DNA of 64,000 nucleotides from Pedobacter sp. Leaf216 (GTDB taxonomy: Bacteria > Bacteroidota > Bacteroidia > Sphingobacteriales > Sphingobacteriaceae), in contig NZ_LMKM01000010.1 in assembly GCF_001421515.1 (NCBI RefSeq), positions 46,523 through 110,522 of the forward strand, in the 5' to 3' direction. Positions 19,240 to 27,709 of the stretch are shown piece after piece (the stretch's first letter is position 1; every line of letters starts with the position of its first letter). The notes beneath the pieces are model-generated. The model had not been told where the DNA came from. It searched no databases and saw only the letters and a list, made by a program, of their open reading frames with translations. The translations under genes were made by a program, and so were the position numbers.

Positions 19240-19652
19240 CACTCTTACTGGATACCAATATTATCCTTGATATTATTTTAGTAAGAGAACCTTTTTTTCA
19301 AGATTCCTCTAAAATTTTTGAACTAATTGATGGTACCATAATCAAACGCTGTATTACAGCGTCATCAATAACCGACATTTACTATATTGTAAAAAAGAAT
19401 TCTGGTCATTCGAATGCTATTTCATTTATTGAGTCTTTAATTATAACAGTTGATCCTCTAAATGTGAATAGAGATACCATCACATTAGCCTTACATTCTA
19501 ATTTTTCAGATTTTGAAGATGCAGTGCAAAGTGCTTCTGCAGAATTAAACAACGTCGACTTTATTATCTCACGAAACACAAAAGACTTCACTGCCGGTAA
19601 AATACCGGCTCAAACACCTACCGATTTCCTAAAAAAACATAAAAATAACTAA
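19236..19652 (+). CDS. PIN-domain ribonuclease, VapC-like toxin
   Basis: 138 residues, the usual VapC size. It starts MTLLLDTNIILDIILVREPF, with the conserved first acidic residue Asp6 and a second at Asp12. The later acidic positions are in SDFEDAVQSASA and VDFIISRNTKDF, the canonical third and fourth PIN motifs, so the active site looks intact. PIN toxins cleave RNA and block translation until the antitoxin is removed. The stop (TAA 19650-19652) overlaps the ftsY ATG by one base, so ftsY translation may depend on this gene. Confidence 0.85.
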   Translation: MTLLLDTNIILDIILVREPFFQDSSKIFELIDGTIIKRCITASSITDIYYIVKKNSGHSNAISFIESLIITVDPLNVNRDTITLALHSNFSDFEDAVQSASAELNNVDFIISRNTKDFTAGKIPAQTPTDFLKKHKNN

Positions 19653-20614
19653 TGGGTTTATTTGATTTTTTCAAAAAGAAAGAAACTGCGCCTGAAGCTC
19701 AGGAAGCTCTTGATAAAGGTTTAGAGAAAACTAAAGACGGTTTCTTTAATAAAATTACCAAAGCTGTTGCAGGAAAATCTTCTGTTGATGATGAAGTGCT
19801 CGATAATCTGGAAGAAGTTTTGGTTACTTCAGATGTGGGCGTAAGTACTACATTAAAAATTATCAAACGCATCGAAGAACGTGTTGCCAAAGATAAATAC
19901 CTCAATACTTCCGAGCTAAACTTTATTCTTCGCGACGAAATTCAGTTACTTCTATCTGAAAATAACAGTAACGATTTCCGCCAGTTCGAATATGGCGACC
20001 ACAAACCATATGTTATTATGGTAGTTGGCGTAAACGGTGTGGGTAAAACCACTACGATTGGAAAACTGGCACATAAACTTAAAGAATCAGGGCTTAAAGT
20101 AGTTTTAGGGGCTGCCGATACCTTTAGGGCTGCAGCTGTTGATCAGATTAAACTTTGGGGCGAACGCGTTGGCGTAAGGGTTGTTGCACAGGCCATGGGA
20201 TCAGATCCTGCTTCTGTGGCTTTTGATACCTTACAATCTGCCGTTGCCAATGGCGAAGATGTTGTTATTATCGATACCGCCGGACGTTTACATAACAAAA
20301 TCGGTTTGATGAACGAACTCGGCAAAATTAAGCAGGTAATGCAAAAGGTTGTACCCAATGCCCCGCACGAAATTCTCTTGGTACTAGATGCTTCTACCGG
20401 ACAAAATGCTTTTGAACAGTGTAAACAGTTTACCGAAGCCACCGATGTAAACGCCCTGGCAATTACCAAATTAGATGGAACAGCAAAAGGCGGTGTGGTA
20501 ATCGGAATTTCAGATCAGTTTAAAATCCCGGTTAAATACATTGGTGTGGGTGAAAAAATAGGCGACTTACAGCTTTTTGATAAGAAAGACTTTGTGAATA
20601 GTTTATTTAAATAG
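19652..20614 (+). CDS. ftsY: Signal recognition particle receptor FtsY
   Basis: 320 residues with an N domain (about 1-115) and a SRP-GTPase domain. G motifs are GVNGVGKTTTIGKLAHK, ADTFRAAAVDQI, IIDTAGRLHNK, ITKLDGTAKGGV and VGVGEKIGDLQLF. The acidic A domain is almost absent, so it is a short FtsY. It docks SRP-ribosome complexes at the membrane. It lies in the conserved ribosomal-protein/rimO neighbourhood but here directly behind a VapBC-like pair. Confidence 0.97.
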   Translation: MGLFDFFKKKETAPEAQEALDKGLEKTKDGFFNKITKAVAGKSSVDDEVLDNLEEVLVTSDVGVSTTLKIIKRIEERVAKDKYLNTSELNFILRDEIQLLLSENNSNDFRQFEYGDHKPYVIMVVGVNGVGKTTTIGKLAHKLKESGLKVVLGAADTFRAAAVDQIKLWGERVGVRVVAQAMGSDPASVAFDTLQSAVANGEDVVIIDTAGRLHNKIGLMNELGKIKQVMQKVVPNAPHEILLVLDASTGQNAFEQCKQFTEATDVNALAITKLDGTAKGGVVIGISDQFKIPVKYIGVGEKIGDLQLFDKKDFVNSLFK

Positions 20615-20729
20615 CACTTCGGGAGATGATTCCGCAGAGGATTTAGTTACTAGGCTCACTTCGTGTTTTGATATTGAGAAGGAGTTTGTATTGATGTTTG
20701 AAAGTAAGGTGATTTGAAAATTTGGATGC

Positions 20730-20900
20730 GACCTTGCAGTAGAACAGAAAGTAATCGTAGAATTAAAATCTGTTACAGGATTTCAGCCTAAGTTATTTCA
20801 AAGTCAACTTATATCATACTTAAAAGCCAGTAAAATTAAAACCGGATTATTGATTAATTTTGGCAATACAAGTTGTGAAGTCAAAAAGATAGCTTTATAA
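20730..20900 (+). pseudogene. C-terminal remnant of a GxxExxY family protein
   Basis: In the frame ending at the TAA at 20898-20900, sequence from 20730 reads DLAVEQKVIVELKSV, then LFQSQLISYLKASKIKTGLL and INFG. This is the conserved C-terminal half of the GxxExxY family (function unknown, PD-(D/E)XK-like). Upstream, the frame is closed by a TGA just before KFGCDLAVE, and no N-terminal half with GxxExxY is seen between 20615 and 20730. It is a decayed insertion between ftsY and rimO. The stretch 20901-20981 repeats ATCTGTGGAATC, an intergenic repeat also echoed near 63870. Confidence 0.65.
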
Positions 20901-20981
20901 TCCTTATATATCCACATGATAATCTGTGGAATCGCTAAATCTGTGGAATCAAGCCGCAAGGAAAGCGTAAATAAAATTGAT

Positions 20982-22313
20982 ATGAATACCAAAATAGTAA
21001 GAAGTAAAAGCGCAATTAAACAGCCTAAAATTAATGTAATTACATTAGGTTGTTCCAAAAACATATACGATTCGGAAGTATTGATGGGGCAGTTACGTGG
21101 CAACAATTTAAACGTTGTACATGAATCAGATAAGATGGGCAAAGATGATATCGTTGTGATCAATACCTGTGGTTTTATCGACAATGCCAAACAAGAATCA
21201 ATTGATACCATCCTACAGTTTAGCGAACTAAAAGAAGCCGGCAAAATTGGTAAGGTAGTCGTTACAGGATGTTTATCCGAACGCTATAAGCCTGAGCTAG
21301 AATCAGAAATTACAAATGTTGATGCTTTTTTCGGTACCAACGATTTACAAAACATATTACATGAGCTTGGCGCAAATTACAAGCACGAACTTATTGGTGA
21401 GCGTTTATTAACTACACCTTCACATTTTGCTTATTTCAAAATCGCTGAAGGGTGTAACCGTCCATGTTCTTTCTGTGCCATCCCATTAATGCGAGGAAAG
21501 CACTTAAGCAAACCAATGGAAGAATTGGTTAACGAAGCTAAAATATTAGCCAGAAACGGAACTAAAGAATTAATTTTAATTGCTCAAGACCTAACCTATT
21601 ACGGTTTAGACCTGTATGGAGTGCGCAAGCTTGATGAATTGATGCGCCGCTTATCTGATGTACCAGGCATTGAGTGGATCCGCCTGCAATATGCCTACCC
21701 TTCTGGTTTTCCGATGGAGATTTTAGATGCAATGAACGAGCGCGATAACATCTGTAAGTATTTAGACATGCCATTACAGCACATTACCGATAACATGCTA
21801 AAATCAATGCGCCGTGGTACAACCAAGCAAAAAACCATTGATTTAGTAAACCAGATCAGAGATAAAGTACCAAATATCGCCATGCGTACCACTTTAATCT
21901 GCGGTTATCCAGGAGAAACCCAATACGATTTTGAAGAAATGGCAGAATGGGTTGCCGAAACCAAATTCGACCGTTTGGGTTGTTTTACCTACTCACATGA
22001 GGAAAAAACCCATGCACATACTTTAGTTGATGATGTTCCTGATGAAATAAAACAACAACGTGTAGATGATATTATGGAAATTCAACAAGGGATTTCTTTT
22101 GATATTAACCAGGAAAAAGTAGGTAAAACCTTTAAAGTACTGGTGGATAAAAAAGAAGGGGATTTCTTTGTCGGAAGAACCGAATTTGATTCACCAGAGG
22201 TTGATAATGAAGTTTTAATTGATGCATCAACAGGTTATGCGGCAAACGGAAGTTTTGTTAATGTAAAGATCGATAGAGCTGAAGATTTCGATTTATACGG
22301 AACCATTATTTAG
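20982..22313 (+). CDS. rimO: Ribosomal protein uS12 methylthiotransferase
   Basis: 443 residues from the ATG at 20982 (MNTKIVRSKSAIKQPKINVI); the upstream extension to 20916 is repeat sequence and not part of the protein. The UPF0004 domain has LGCSKNIYDSE with the first cluster Cys, NTCGFIDNAKQESIDTI and VTGCLSERY. The radical-SAM motif is GCNRPCSFCAIPLMRGKH, and a C-terminal TRAM domain follows. It methylthiolates the conserved Asp of ribosomal protein S12 using two 4Fe-4S clusters. A strong terminator follows at 22333. Confidence 0.97.
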   Translation: MNTKIVRSKSAIKQPKINVITLGCSKNIYDSEVLMGQLRGNNLNVVHESDKMGKDDIVVINTCGFIDNAKQESIDTILQFSELKEAGKIGKVVVTGCLSERYKPELESEITNVDAFFGTNDLQNILHELGANYKHELIGERLLTTPSHFAYFKIAEGCNRPCSFCAIPLMRGKHLSKPMEELVNEAKILARNGTKELILIAQDLTYYGLDLYGVRKLDELMRRLSDVPGIEWIRLQYAYPSGFPMEILDAMNERDNICKYLDMPLQHITDNMLKSMRRGTTKQKTIDLVNQIRDKVPNIAMRTTLICGYPGETQYDFEEMAEWVAETKFDRLGCFTYSHEEKTHAHTLVDDVPDEIKQQRVDDIMEIQQGISFDINQEKVGKTFKVLVDKKEGDFFVGRTEFDSPEVDNEVLIDASTGYAANGSFVNVKIDRAEDFDLYGTII

Positions 22314-22332
22314 TAATCACTCAAAGATACTG

Positions 22333-22363
22333 AAGCCTGGAAATTACATTTCCGGGCTTTTTT
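22333..22363 (+). terminator. Terminator of rimO
   Basis: AAGCCTGGAAAT pairs with ATTTCCGGGCTT around a TAC loop (one G-T wobble), followed by five further T. Confidence 0.85.
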
Positions 22364-22572
22364 GTTATATTGGTAACCCTGATCCAATAGCTGTCGGAAT
22401 TATTTCAAAATTTATTAAAGAAAGAATGCTTAGATAAAAGTTTCAACAGCAACAATTGCATGATTATTATTTCAACTGTAGCGATTCAGACTTTTTAGCC
22501 GTTTAATATAACACAGACATAAAGCACTTATAACTAATCCTTTATAACCATATTAAACAAAAACCAAATCAG

Positions 22573-23076
22573 ATGAAAAAAATTTTAATTGTGCTCATGG
22601 TGATTTTTATCGCCAATTTAGGTTGCAAAAAAGCAGGAGTAGGTGGCGGTGGTTTATGTGCGTGTTCGCCTATTTCAACCGCACCATTAATCTTAGTGAT
22701 TAAAAATAATGCCGACGTAGATTTACTTAATCCAAGTACATCCGGTTATTTCGATAAAAACCAGATCCAGTTATTTTCGAAAGATGCTAATAACGCAGTT
22801 AAAAAGATTCAATTTGAAATCCGCCCACCTTTTAGTTTCGGCAATAACCAAAAAATAGATTATTATCAGCTTACCTCTTATGAAATACCTAACCTGGCTA
22901 AAAGTATAGAAAGCACCTTTTATCTTAAACTTGGAGATAACAAACTATATGAGCTTAATTTGAAGGTAAATAATAATCTTGTAGAAAAATTATTGATCGA
23001 TAAAACAGAAGCAGCCAGAGAAGTTCAGCCCGCTACCAATTCGTATTTTGATGGCATTTACAGGTTAAAGATATAG
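22573..23076 (+). CDS. Putative lipoprotein of unknown function
   Basis: 167 residues with a lipoprotein signal: MKKILIVLMVIFIANLGC, lipidated Cys18, followed by KKAGVGGGGLCACSP. The Gly-rich tether after the lipid anchor and further Cys (CAC) are notable. The rest looks like a beta-rich domain (LILVIKNNADVDLL, FYLKLGDNKLYELNLKVNN). I do not recognise the family. It is monocistronic and ends at the terminator at 23097. Confidence 0.75.
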   Translation: MKKILIVLMVIFIANLGCKKAGVGGGGLCACSPISTAPLILVIKNNADVDLLNPSTSGYFDKNQIQLFSKDANNAVKKIQFEIRPPFSFGNNQKIDYYQLTSYEIPNLAKSIESTFYLKLGDNKLYELNLKVNNNLVEKLLIDKTEAAREVQPATNSYFDGIYRLKI

Positions 23077-23091
23077 TGGCAATATGTGGTA

Positions 23092-23129
23092 AAAAAAAGT
23101 CCCGGTGAATATTCACCGGGACTTTTTTT
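23092..23129. terminator. Bidirectional terminator
   Basis: A perfect 28-bp palindrome, 23097-23124, has arm AAGTCCCGGTGAAT. An A-run lies on the left and a T-run on the right. It serves the lipoprotein gene (plus) and the converging secreted-protein gene (minus). Confidence 0.9.
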
Positions 23130-23469
23130 ATTTTTTAGGCTCAGGCCTGTTTTTAATTTGACTGGCTTTTAACCAGATTTTAGCACCTTTTGAGTTTACG
23201 TAATATTTTTCATTTTTTGCATTGATGTAAACATCACTTCCATCTGGTGCCATTTTACCTTTCCAGGTTTTATCAGCAACTTTTGAGCTACCTTTTACCG
23301 CTACTTCTGCAGTTTTATTACCTACCGATTTTGCACCTTTACCAATTGCTTTACCAGTATGATCTAATGCTTTACCAACTTCAGTTTTCTTTTCTTGCGC
23401 ATTCACATTTAAGGCAACACCACCAAACAAGGCAAGTGTTAACATACCCATTACTAATTTCTTTTTCAT
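23128..23469 (-). CDS. Small secreted basic protein
   Basis: 113 residues with a clear signal peptide (MKKKLVMGMLTLALFGGVAL, cleavage after NVNAQ). The middle is a Lys/Gly/Val-rich segment with an amphipathic repeat (VGKALDHTGKAIGKGAKSVG, NKTAEVAVKGSSKVADKTW). The C-terminal part (DVYINAKNEKYYVNSKGAKI) looks like a small beta-hairpin domain. I cannot assign a function. It is a single gene sharing its terminator with the gene at 22573. Confidence 0.75.
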   Translation of the reverse strand: MKKKLVMGMLTLALFGGVALNVNAQEKKTEVGKALDHTGKAIGKGAKSVGNKTAEVAVKGSSKVADKTWKGKMAPDGSDVYINAKNEKYYVNSKGAKIWLKASQIKNRPEPKK

Positions 23470-23606
23470 GACAGCTATATTTTTATTTAAAGCTATAACA
23501 GACAGTTAGGTGATTTGTTTTTAAATTCAAATAGATTGGAAACAAACAACATTTAGCATTTACAGCCTCAATATTTTAAATCAGATCTAGCTTGCCGAAC
23601 AATCAA

Positions 23607-24608
23607 TTAATTTAATTTTTCTGCCAGGAGCTTCATCTCGATATGTGGCGAACGGTTTTCGTAAAGAATTGCATGTACAGCCTTACAAATTGGCATTTCT
23701 ACATGGTATGCCTGGTTTTTAATGTGCATACATTTTACTGCATAATAACCTTCGGCTATCATATTCATTTCCAACTGTGCAGATTTTACAGTATAACCCT
23801 TTCCTACCATATTGCCAAAAGTACGGTTGCGGCTAAACTGAGAGTAGGCAGTTACCAATAAATCGCCAAGGTATGCAGATTCTTTAATATCACGGTTAAT
23901 GGGGTGTACGGCATCAACAAAGCGTTTAATCTCACGTATGGCATTACTGATCAGCACTGCCTGAAAATTATCTCCATAACCTATACCATGGCAAATACCA
24001 CTTGCCACTGCATAAATGTTTTTTAAAACCGCAGCGTACTCCGTCCCAAAAATATCATCTGATACATTTGTTTTAATGTAACGTGTATTTAATAAAGAAG
24101 CAAATGTACCGGCCTGTATCACATCTGTACAGGCAATGGTTAAGTACGATAATTTTTCCAAAGCCACTTCTTCTGCATGGCATGGCCCACTTACAACTAA
24201 AATATCATGGTATGGGATACCATAATTTTCGTGCATAAATTCACCGATAATCAGGTTATCTTCCGGAACAATCCCTTTAATGGCAGAAACTATTTTTTTT
24301 CCTTTTAAGTCTTCCGGGGTGATGCCAGCAAGTGTTGTTTTTAAAAATGCTGCCGGCACATTCAATATTACGAAATCGGCAGATTTTATAACGGCGTTGA
24401 TGTCAGATGAAATATGATCATCTTCACTAAGTTTAATCTCAACAGAACTAATATAATTAGGGTTATGCTTAAATTTTTTAATATGCGCTATGGCTGCTTC
24501 ATTCCGCATCCACCAAAAAATTTCCTTTTCAGCTAAATTATCTGCAAGCATTTTTACAATGGCAGTAGCCCAGCTCCCGCCCCCTATCATCGCTATTTTA
24601 GGTACCAT
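23607..24608 (-). CDS. gpsA: NAD(P)H-dependent glycerol-3-phosphate dehydrogenase
   Basis: 333 residues. The Rossmann motif IGGGSWATAIVKML sits at residues 8-21, with FVILNVPAAFLKTTL, VVSGPCHAEEVALEKLSYLT, the catalytic Lys region YAAVLKNIYAVASGICHGIG and the C-terminal RNRTFGNMVGKGYTVKSAQ. It reduces dihydroxyacetone phosphate to sn-glycerol 3-phosphate, the backbone for phospholipids. It is cytoplasmic. It lies downstream of the efflux genes on the same strand, separated by a 170-bp repeat-like gap, so it is probably transcribed separately. Confidence 0.96.
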   Translation of the reverse strand: MVPKIAMIGGGSWATAIVKMLADNLAEKEIFWWMRNEAAIAHIKKFKHNPNYISSVEIKLSEDDHISSDINAVIKSADFVILNVPAAFLKTTLAGITPEDLKGKKIVSAIKGIVPEDNLIIGEFMHENYGIPYHDILVVSGPCHAEEVALEKLSYLTIACTDVIQAGTFASLLNTRYIKTNVSDDIFGTEYAAVLKNIYAVASGICHGIGYGDNFQAVLISNAIREIKRFVDAVHPINRDIKESAYLGDLLVTAYSQFSRNRTFGNMVGKGYTVKSAQLEMNMIAEGYYAVKCMHIKNQAYHVEMPICKAVHAILYENRSPHIEMKLLAEKLN

Positions 24609-24617
24609 GATTATAAA

Positions 24618-24745
24618 AAAGGTTTAAAGTAAAAGGTATAGGGCCTTCTTAAAGGTATAAGGAAAAGGTGTAAGGCTTAGGGTTTAAGACCATTTGCCTC
24701 ATACCGTAAACCTTACACCCTAACCTTAGGAATACACCTTAAACA
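24618..24745. repeat. Imperfect inverted repeat of the AAGGTGTAAGG type
   Basis: The left part (AAGGTGTAAGGCTTAGGGTT) and the right part, read on the other strand (AAGGTGTATTCCTAAGGTTA and GGTGTAAGGTTTAC), form a long imperfect hairpin built from short purine-rich words. It lies between gpsA and the adaptor gene. Similar word-like repeats occur at 47949 and 55165. Confidence 0.5.
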
Positions 24746-24779
24746 ACGCAAGTTACTATTTCTTGCGGGTATTTATAAA

Positions 24780-26120
24780 CTACTTCTTAGCGTCTTTGCT
24801 AAACAATTGGTCTTTAGCTGTTTTTTCTACAACCATCCCGTCTTTTAATTTATTTTGGATCGCAGAATACGGACCGGTAACGATTTCTTCACCAGATTTA
24901 ACACCAGATTTAACAATAATGTATTGGTCATTTTGGATCCCTGTAGTTACCTCTGTCTTTTTCACTTTTTTGGTTTTCGCATCATAAGCATAAATGTATT
25001 GTTTCACCTTCTTATCAGTCAACTTTGATTTCTGCTTATCAGTATTTTCCTGGTTACCTTGATTTTGACCAGCATCACCAGATTTTGCGTTATCCGTAAA
25101 TACAGCCTGGATTGGAATAGCCAAACCTGTTAACGATTCACTTTCAATATCAACAGTGGCCGACATACCCGGGCGGAAAATAGATTGTTGTTTACCGGCC
25201 AGTTCTTCGGTAATTCTAATTTTTACTGAGAAATTGGTTACCTGATCTACTGAAGTTGATACCGTAGTACCTACCGCGGTTGATGAACTTGCAATTTCAG
25301 TTACCACACCCCTAAATTTCTTATCAGAGAAAGCATCTACCTCAATTGAAGCTTTGTCGCCAACTTTAACACGGGTAATGTCATTTTCATTCACATCTAC
25401 ATTCACCTCCATTGATGATAAATTAGAGATCCGCATAATCTCTGTACCTGCCATTTGAGAAGTTCCTAAAATACGGTCTCCCAATTCGATCGATAATTTT
25501 GATACCACGCCATCAACCGGGGCATATATAGTGGTTTTAGCTAAATTTGCACCCGCTTCTTTAACATTTGCACCTGTTTGCTCTAAGGTAAACCTCGCAC
25601 CGGTTACATTTTCTTTTGCACTTGCCAAATTGGCTTTTGCTGTTAAAAATGCCGCTTTAGCCGAATCGAATTCTGATGCAGAAATTACTTTTTTATTAAA
25701 CAGTTCTACATTACGTTTATAGGTTGCCTCTGCATTTACAAAGTTAGCCTGGTTTTGTATCAATTGTTGTTGTGCTGCAGCCACACTAGCTTTTTGAGCA
25801 TTAAATGTAGCTACTGTTCTTTCATAACCCGATTGTAAAACATCCGGGCGCACCTTACAAAGTAATTGTCCGGCTTTAACAATATCACCTTCTTTAACTT
25901 TTAACTCTACAACCTCACCTGATACTTCAGAACTTAATTTTACCTCAGTTTCTGGCTGAATTTTACCACTTGCAGTTACTGTTTCTACAACAGTTTTATC
26001 TGATGCTTTTTCTGTAGTTACTTTCTCTGTTTTAGTACCACCAATAACTCCCGTTAGGGTTAGAATGGTTAGAATGGCTACGATAGCAACTATGATGATA
26101 ATGATATGCTTCAGTTTCAT
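24780..26120 (-). CDS. Periplasmic adaptor subunit of an efflux system (HlyD/MacA type)
   Basis: 446 residues. An N-terminal membrane anchor (residues 4-26, IIIIIVAIVAILTILTLTGV) is followed by a biotinyl-lipoyl half (SGEVVELKVKEGDIVKAGQL), a long coiled-coil hairpin (about 100-185, rich in Ala/Gln), the second lipoyl half (IYAPVDGVVSKLSIELGDRI) and beta-barrel and membrane-proximal domains. It links an inner-membrane pump to the TolC-like channel encoded just upstream (gap 75 bp). No ABC or RND pump is encoded in the window, so the pump partner must be elsewhere. A Lys/Gln/Asn-rich loop (SGDAGQNQGNQENTDKQKSK) interrupts the C-terminal region. Confidence 0.92.
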   Translation of the reverse strand: MKLKHIIIIIVAIVAILTILTLTGVIGGTKTEKVTTEKASDKTVVETVTASGKIQPETEVKLSSEVSGEVVELKVKEGDIVKAGQLLCKVRPDVLQSGYERTVATFNAQKASVAAAQQQLIQNQANFVNAEATYKRNVELFNKKVISASEFDSAKAAFLTAKANLASAKENVTGARFTLEQTGANVKEAGANLAKTTIYAPVDGVVSKLSIELGDRILGTSQMAGTEIMRISNLSSMEVNVDVNENDITRVKVGDKASIEVDAFSDKKFRGVVTEIASSSTAVGTTVSTSVDQVTNFSVKIRITEELAGKQQSIFRPGMSATVDIESESLTGLAIPIQAVFTDNAKSGDAGQNQGNQENTDKQKSKLTDKKVKQYIYAYDAKTKKVKKTEVTTGIQNDQYIIVKSGVKSGEEIVTGPYSAIQNKLKDGMVVEKTAKDQLFSKDAKK

Positions 26121-26195
26121 AATTTATTGTATTTCTTTTGTTTGTATAAGGTTGTAATCGTTAAAGGTTTTAAATAGCCTTCAATTTTAAATTAG

Positions 26196-27635
26196 TTAAA
26201 AGGTTATCTGTTTGCCAAGGTAATAATCAATTACTTTAGCTCTGAATAAAAGGTCGTATTTGGCTTGAATAAAATCAATTTCAGCTTTATTTCTATTGGT
26301 TTGTGCAGTGCTATAATCTAATGAATTTACTAAACCAACATTGTAACGTTGCTCAATAACATAGAAAGCATCTTTTTGGGCCTGAAAAGCATTTTGTGTA
26401 GAAGAATAACGGCTTTCTGCTGCTTTCACGTCGTAAACAGCTTGCGAAATTACTTTACTTAAATTATTTTTGGTCAGTTGCTCCTGTACCTGGGTATTTT
26501 GATAGTTGATTTTTGCCTTTCTAACGTTTGTTCTGGCTAGAAAACCATTAAAAATTGGAATTGAAAGATTTAATCCAACATATTGGTTAAAGTTGTCTTC
26601 AATCTGAGAACCAAATGCCTGCTTACCTAAAATAGTTACAAAATCAGGGGCTACAACAGATTCATTTGTACCTAATGTTCTTCCTATTTCTGAAAAACCA
26701 TTAGGGGTAACTGCAAGCACTTTACTTCTTCCACTAGAGAAATTTGAGCCTAAACCACCACCGATTGAAAGGCGTGGATAATAAGATGATTTGGCAACAC
26801 TTACACCCCTCAATGCAGCTTCAGTTCTTAAAGCCGCCAATTTAATATCAGGGAATGAAGTAACTGCACTTGCAAAAATAGTGTTGATATCATAACTGTT
26901 CTGTAATGAATAATTTTCGGCAATAGCTGGGGCTTGCACTTCAAACCTATTCTCTGGTTGCATTTCCATCAATTGATTTAAAGTTAAATAAGAAACCGAT
27001 AATGTATTTTGAGCATTTGTGGTATTCAGTTCGGCTGTTGCTACTTGCGATTTTGCCTGAGAAATGTCTGCAAGCGTTTTGTTTCCGGCATCTAATAATG
27101 CTTGCTCTCTTTTTAAAGTCTGTTTGGCAACTTCTAGTTGTTGCTGTGAGGCGGCGAGTAAATCTTTATTGTATAAAATCTGCATATATGAGGTTACTAC
27201 CTGCAAAATCAGATCGTTTTTTATTTTTTCTACATTGGTTTGATCAGCAGCAAGCAACAGTTTATTCTGTCTGATCTGATTAATTTTCTGGAAACCCTGA
27301 AAAAGATCGGCACTTGCACTTAAGCTACCATTAGCTGATGAAAATTGTTGTGATATAAACTGATTGGTTGATGGATCGATGCTACGGCCAAAGTTTTTAT
27401 TATAGCTTGCCGCACCATTAAGTGTTGGCAAAAGCGCATTTTTTGATTGGCTGAGCGTTTCATTAGTTAAAGCAGCACTAATAGCTGCCTGTTTGATCTG
27501 TAAATTATTTTTAAGGGTATTATCTACTGCCTGCTGGATGGTTAAAACTTGCTGGGCATTGGCATTACTGGCAAAACCGAGGACTACAACAAAAGCAAAA
27601 CCGGTAATTAACTTTTTCTTGGTAAACATCTTCAT
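26196..27635 (-). CDS. TolC family outer-membrane channel
   Basis: 479 residues from the ATG at 27635 (MKMFTKKKLITGFAFVVVLG); a second Met two codons later is equally plausible, and the longer frame to 27689 is not needed. The signal peptide ends NANAQQ. Two OEP repeats follow, each with long Ala/Gln/Asn-rich helices (TIQQAVDNTLKNNLQIKQAA, ALLDAGNKTLADISQAKSQV) and the second-half hallmark FVVEQRYNVGL-like YVIEQRYNVGLVNSLDYSTA. It forms the trimeric exit duct for the adaptor at 24780. It is divergent from the deacetylase at 27710. Confidence 0.93.
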   Translation of the reverse strand: MKMFTKKKLITGFAFVVVLGFASNANAQQVLTIQQAVDNTLKNNLQIKQAAISAALTNETLSQSKNALLPTLNGAASYNKNFGRSIDPSTNQFISQQFSSANGSLSASADLFQGFQKINQIRQNKLLLAADQTNVEKIKNDLILQVVTSYMQILYNKDLLAASQQQLEVAKQTLKREQALLDAGNKTLADISQAKSQVATAELNTTNAQNTLSVSYLTLNQLMEMQPENRFEVQAPAIAENYSLQNSYDINTIFASAVTSFPDIKLAALRTEAALRGVSVAKSSYYPRLSIGGGLGSNFSSGRSKVLAVTPNGFSEIGRTLGTNESVVAPDFVTILGKQAFGSQIEDNFNQYVGLNLSIPIFNGFLARTNVRKAKINYQNTQVQEQLTKNNLSKVISQAVYDVKAAESRYSSTQNAFQAQKDAFYVIEQRYNVGLVNSLDYSTAQTNRNKAEIDFIQAKYDLLFRAKVIDYYLGKQITF

Positions 27636-27693
27636 AATTTGTTTCAAATCTATATAAACAACTTTAATAATTTCAATCTGTACAGGCATTTAG

Positions 27694-27701
27694 TAACTTT
27701 G
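27694..27701 (+). promoter_or_regulatory. Candidate promoter box for the deacetylase gene
   Basis: TAACTTTG matches TAnnTTTG and ends only 8 bp before the ATG at 27710, so the transcript would be nearly leaderless. Confidence 0.4.
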
Positions 27702-27709
27702 TTGCTAAA

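Noticed and set aside
20916..20981. Extended N-terminus of RimO
   Set aside because: The extra codons are made of the ATCTGTGGAATC intergenic repeat, and the family N-terminus fits the ATG at 20982.
24780..27635. Complete tripartite efflux pump operon
   Set aside because: Only the adaptor and TolC-like genes are present; the next gene on the strand is gpsA and no ABC or RND pump is encoded here.
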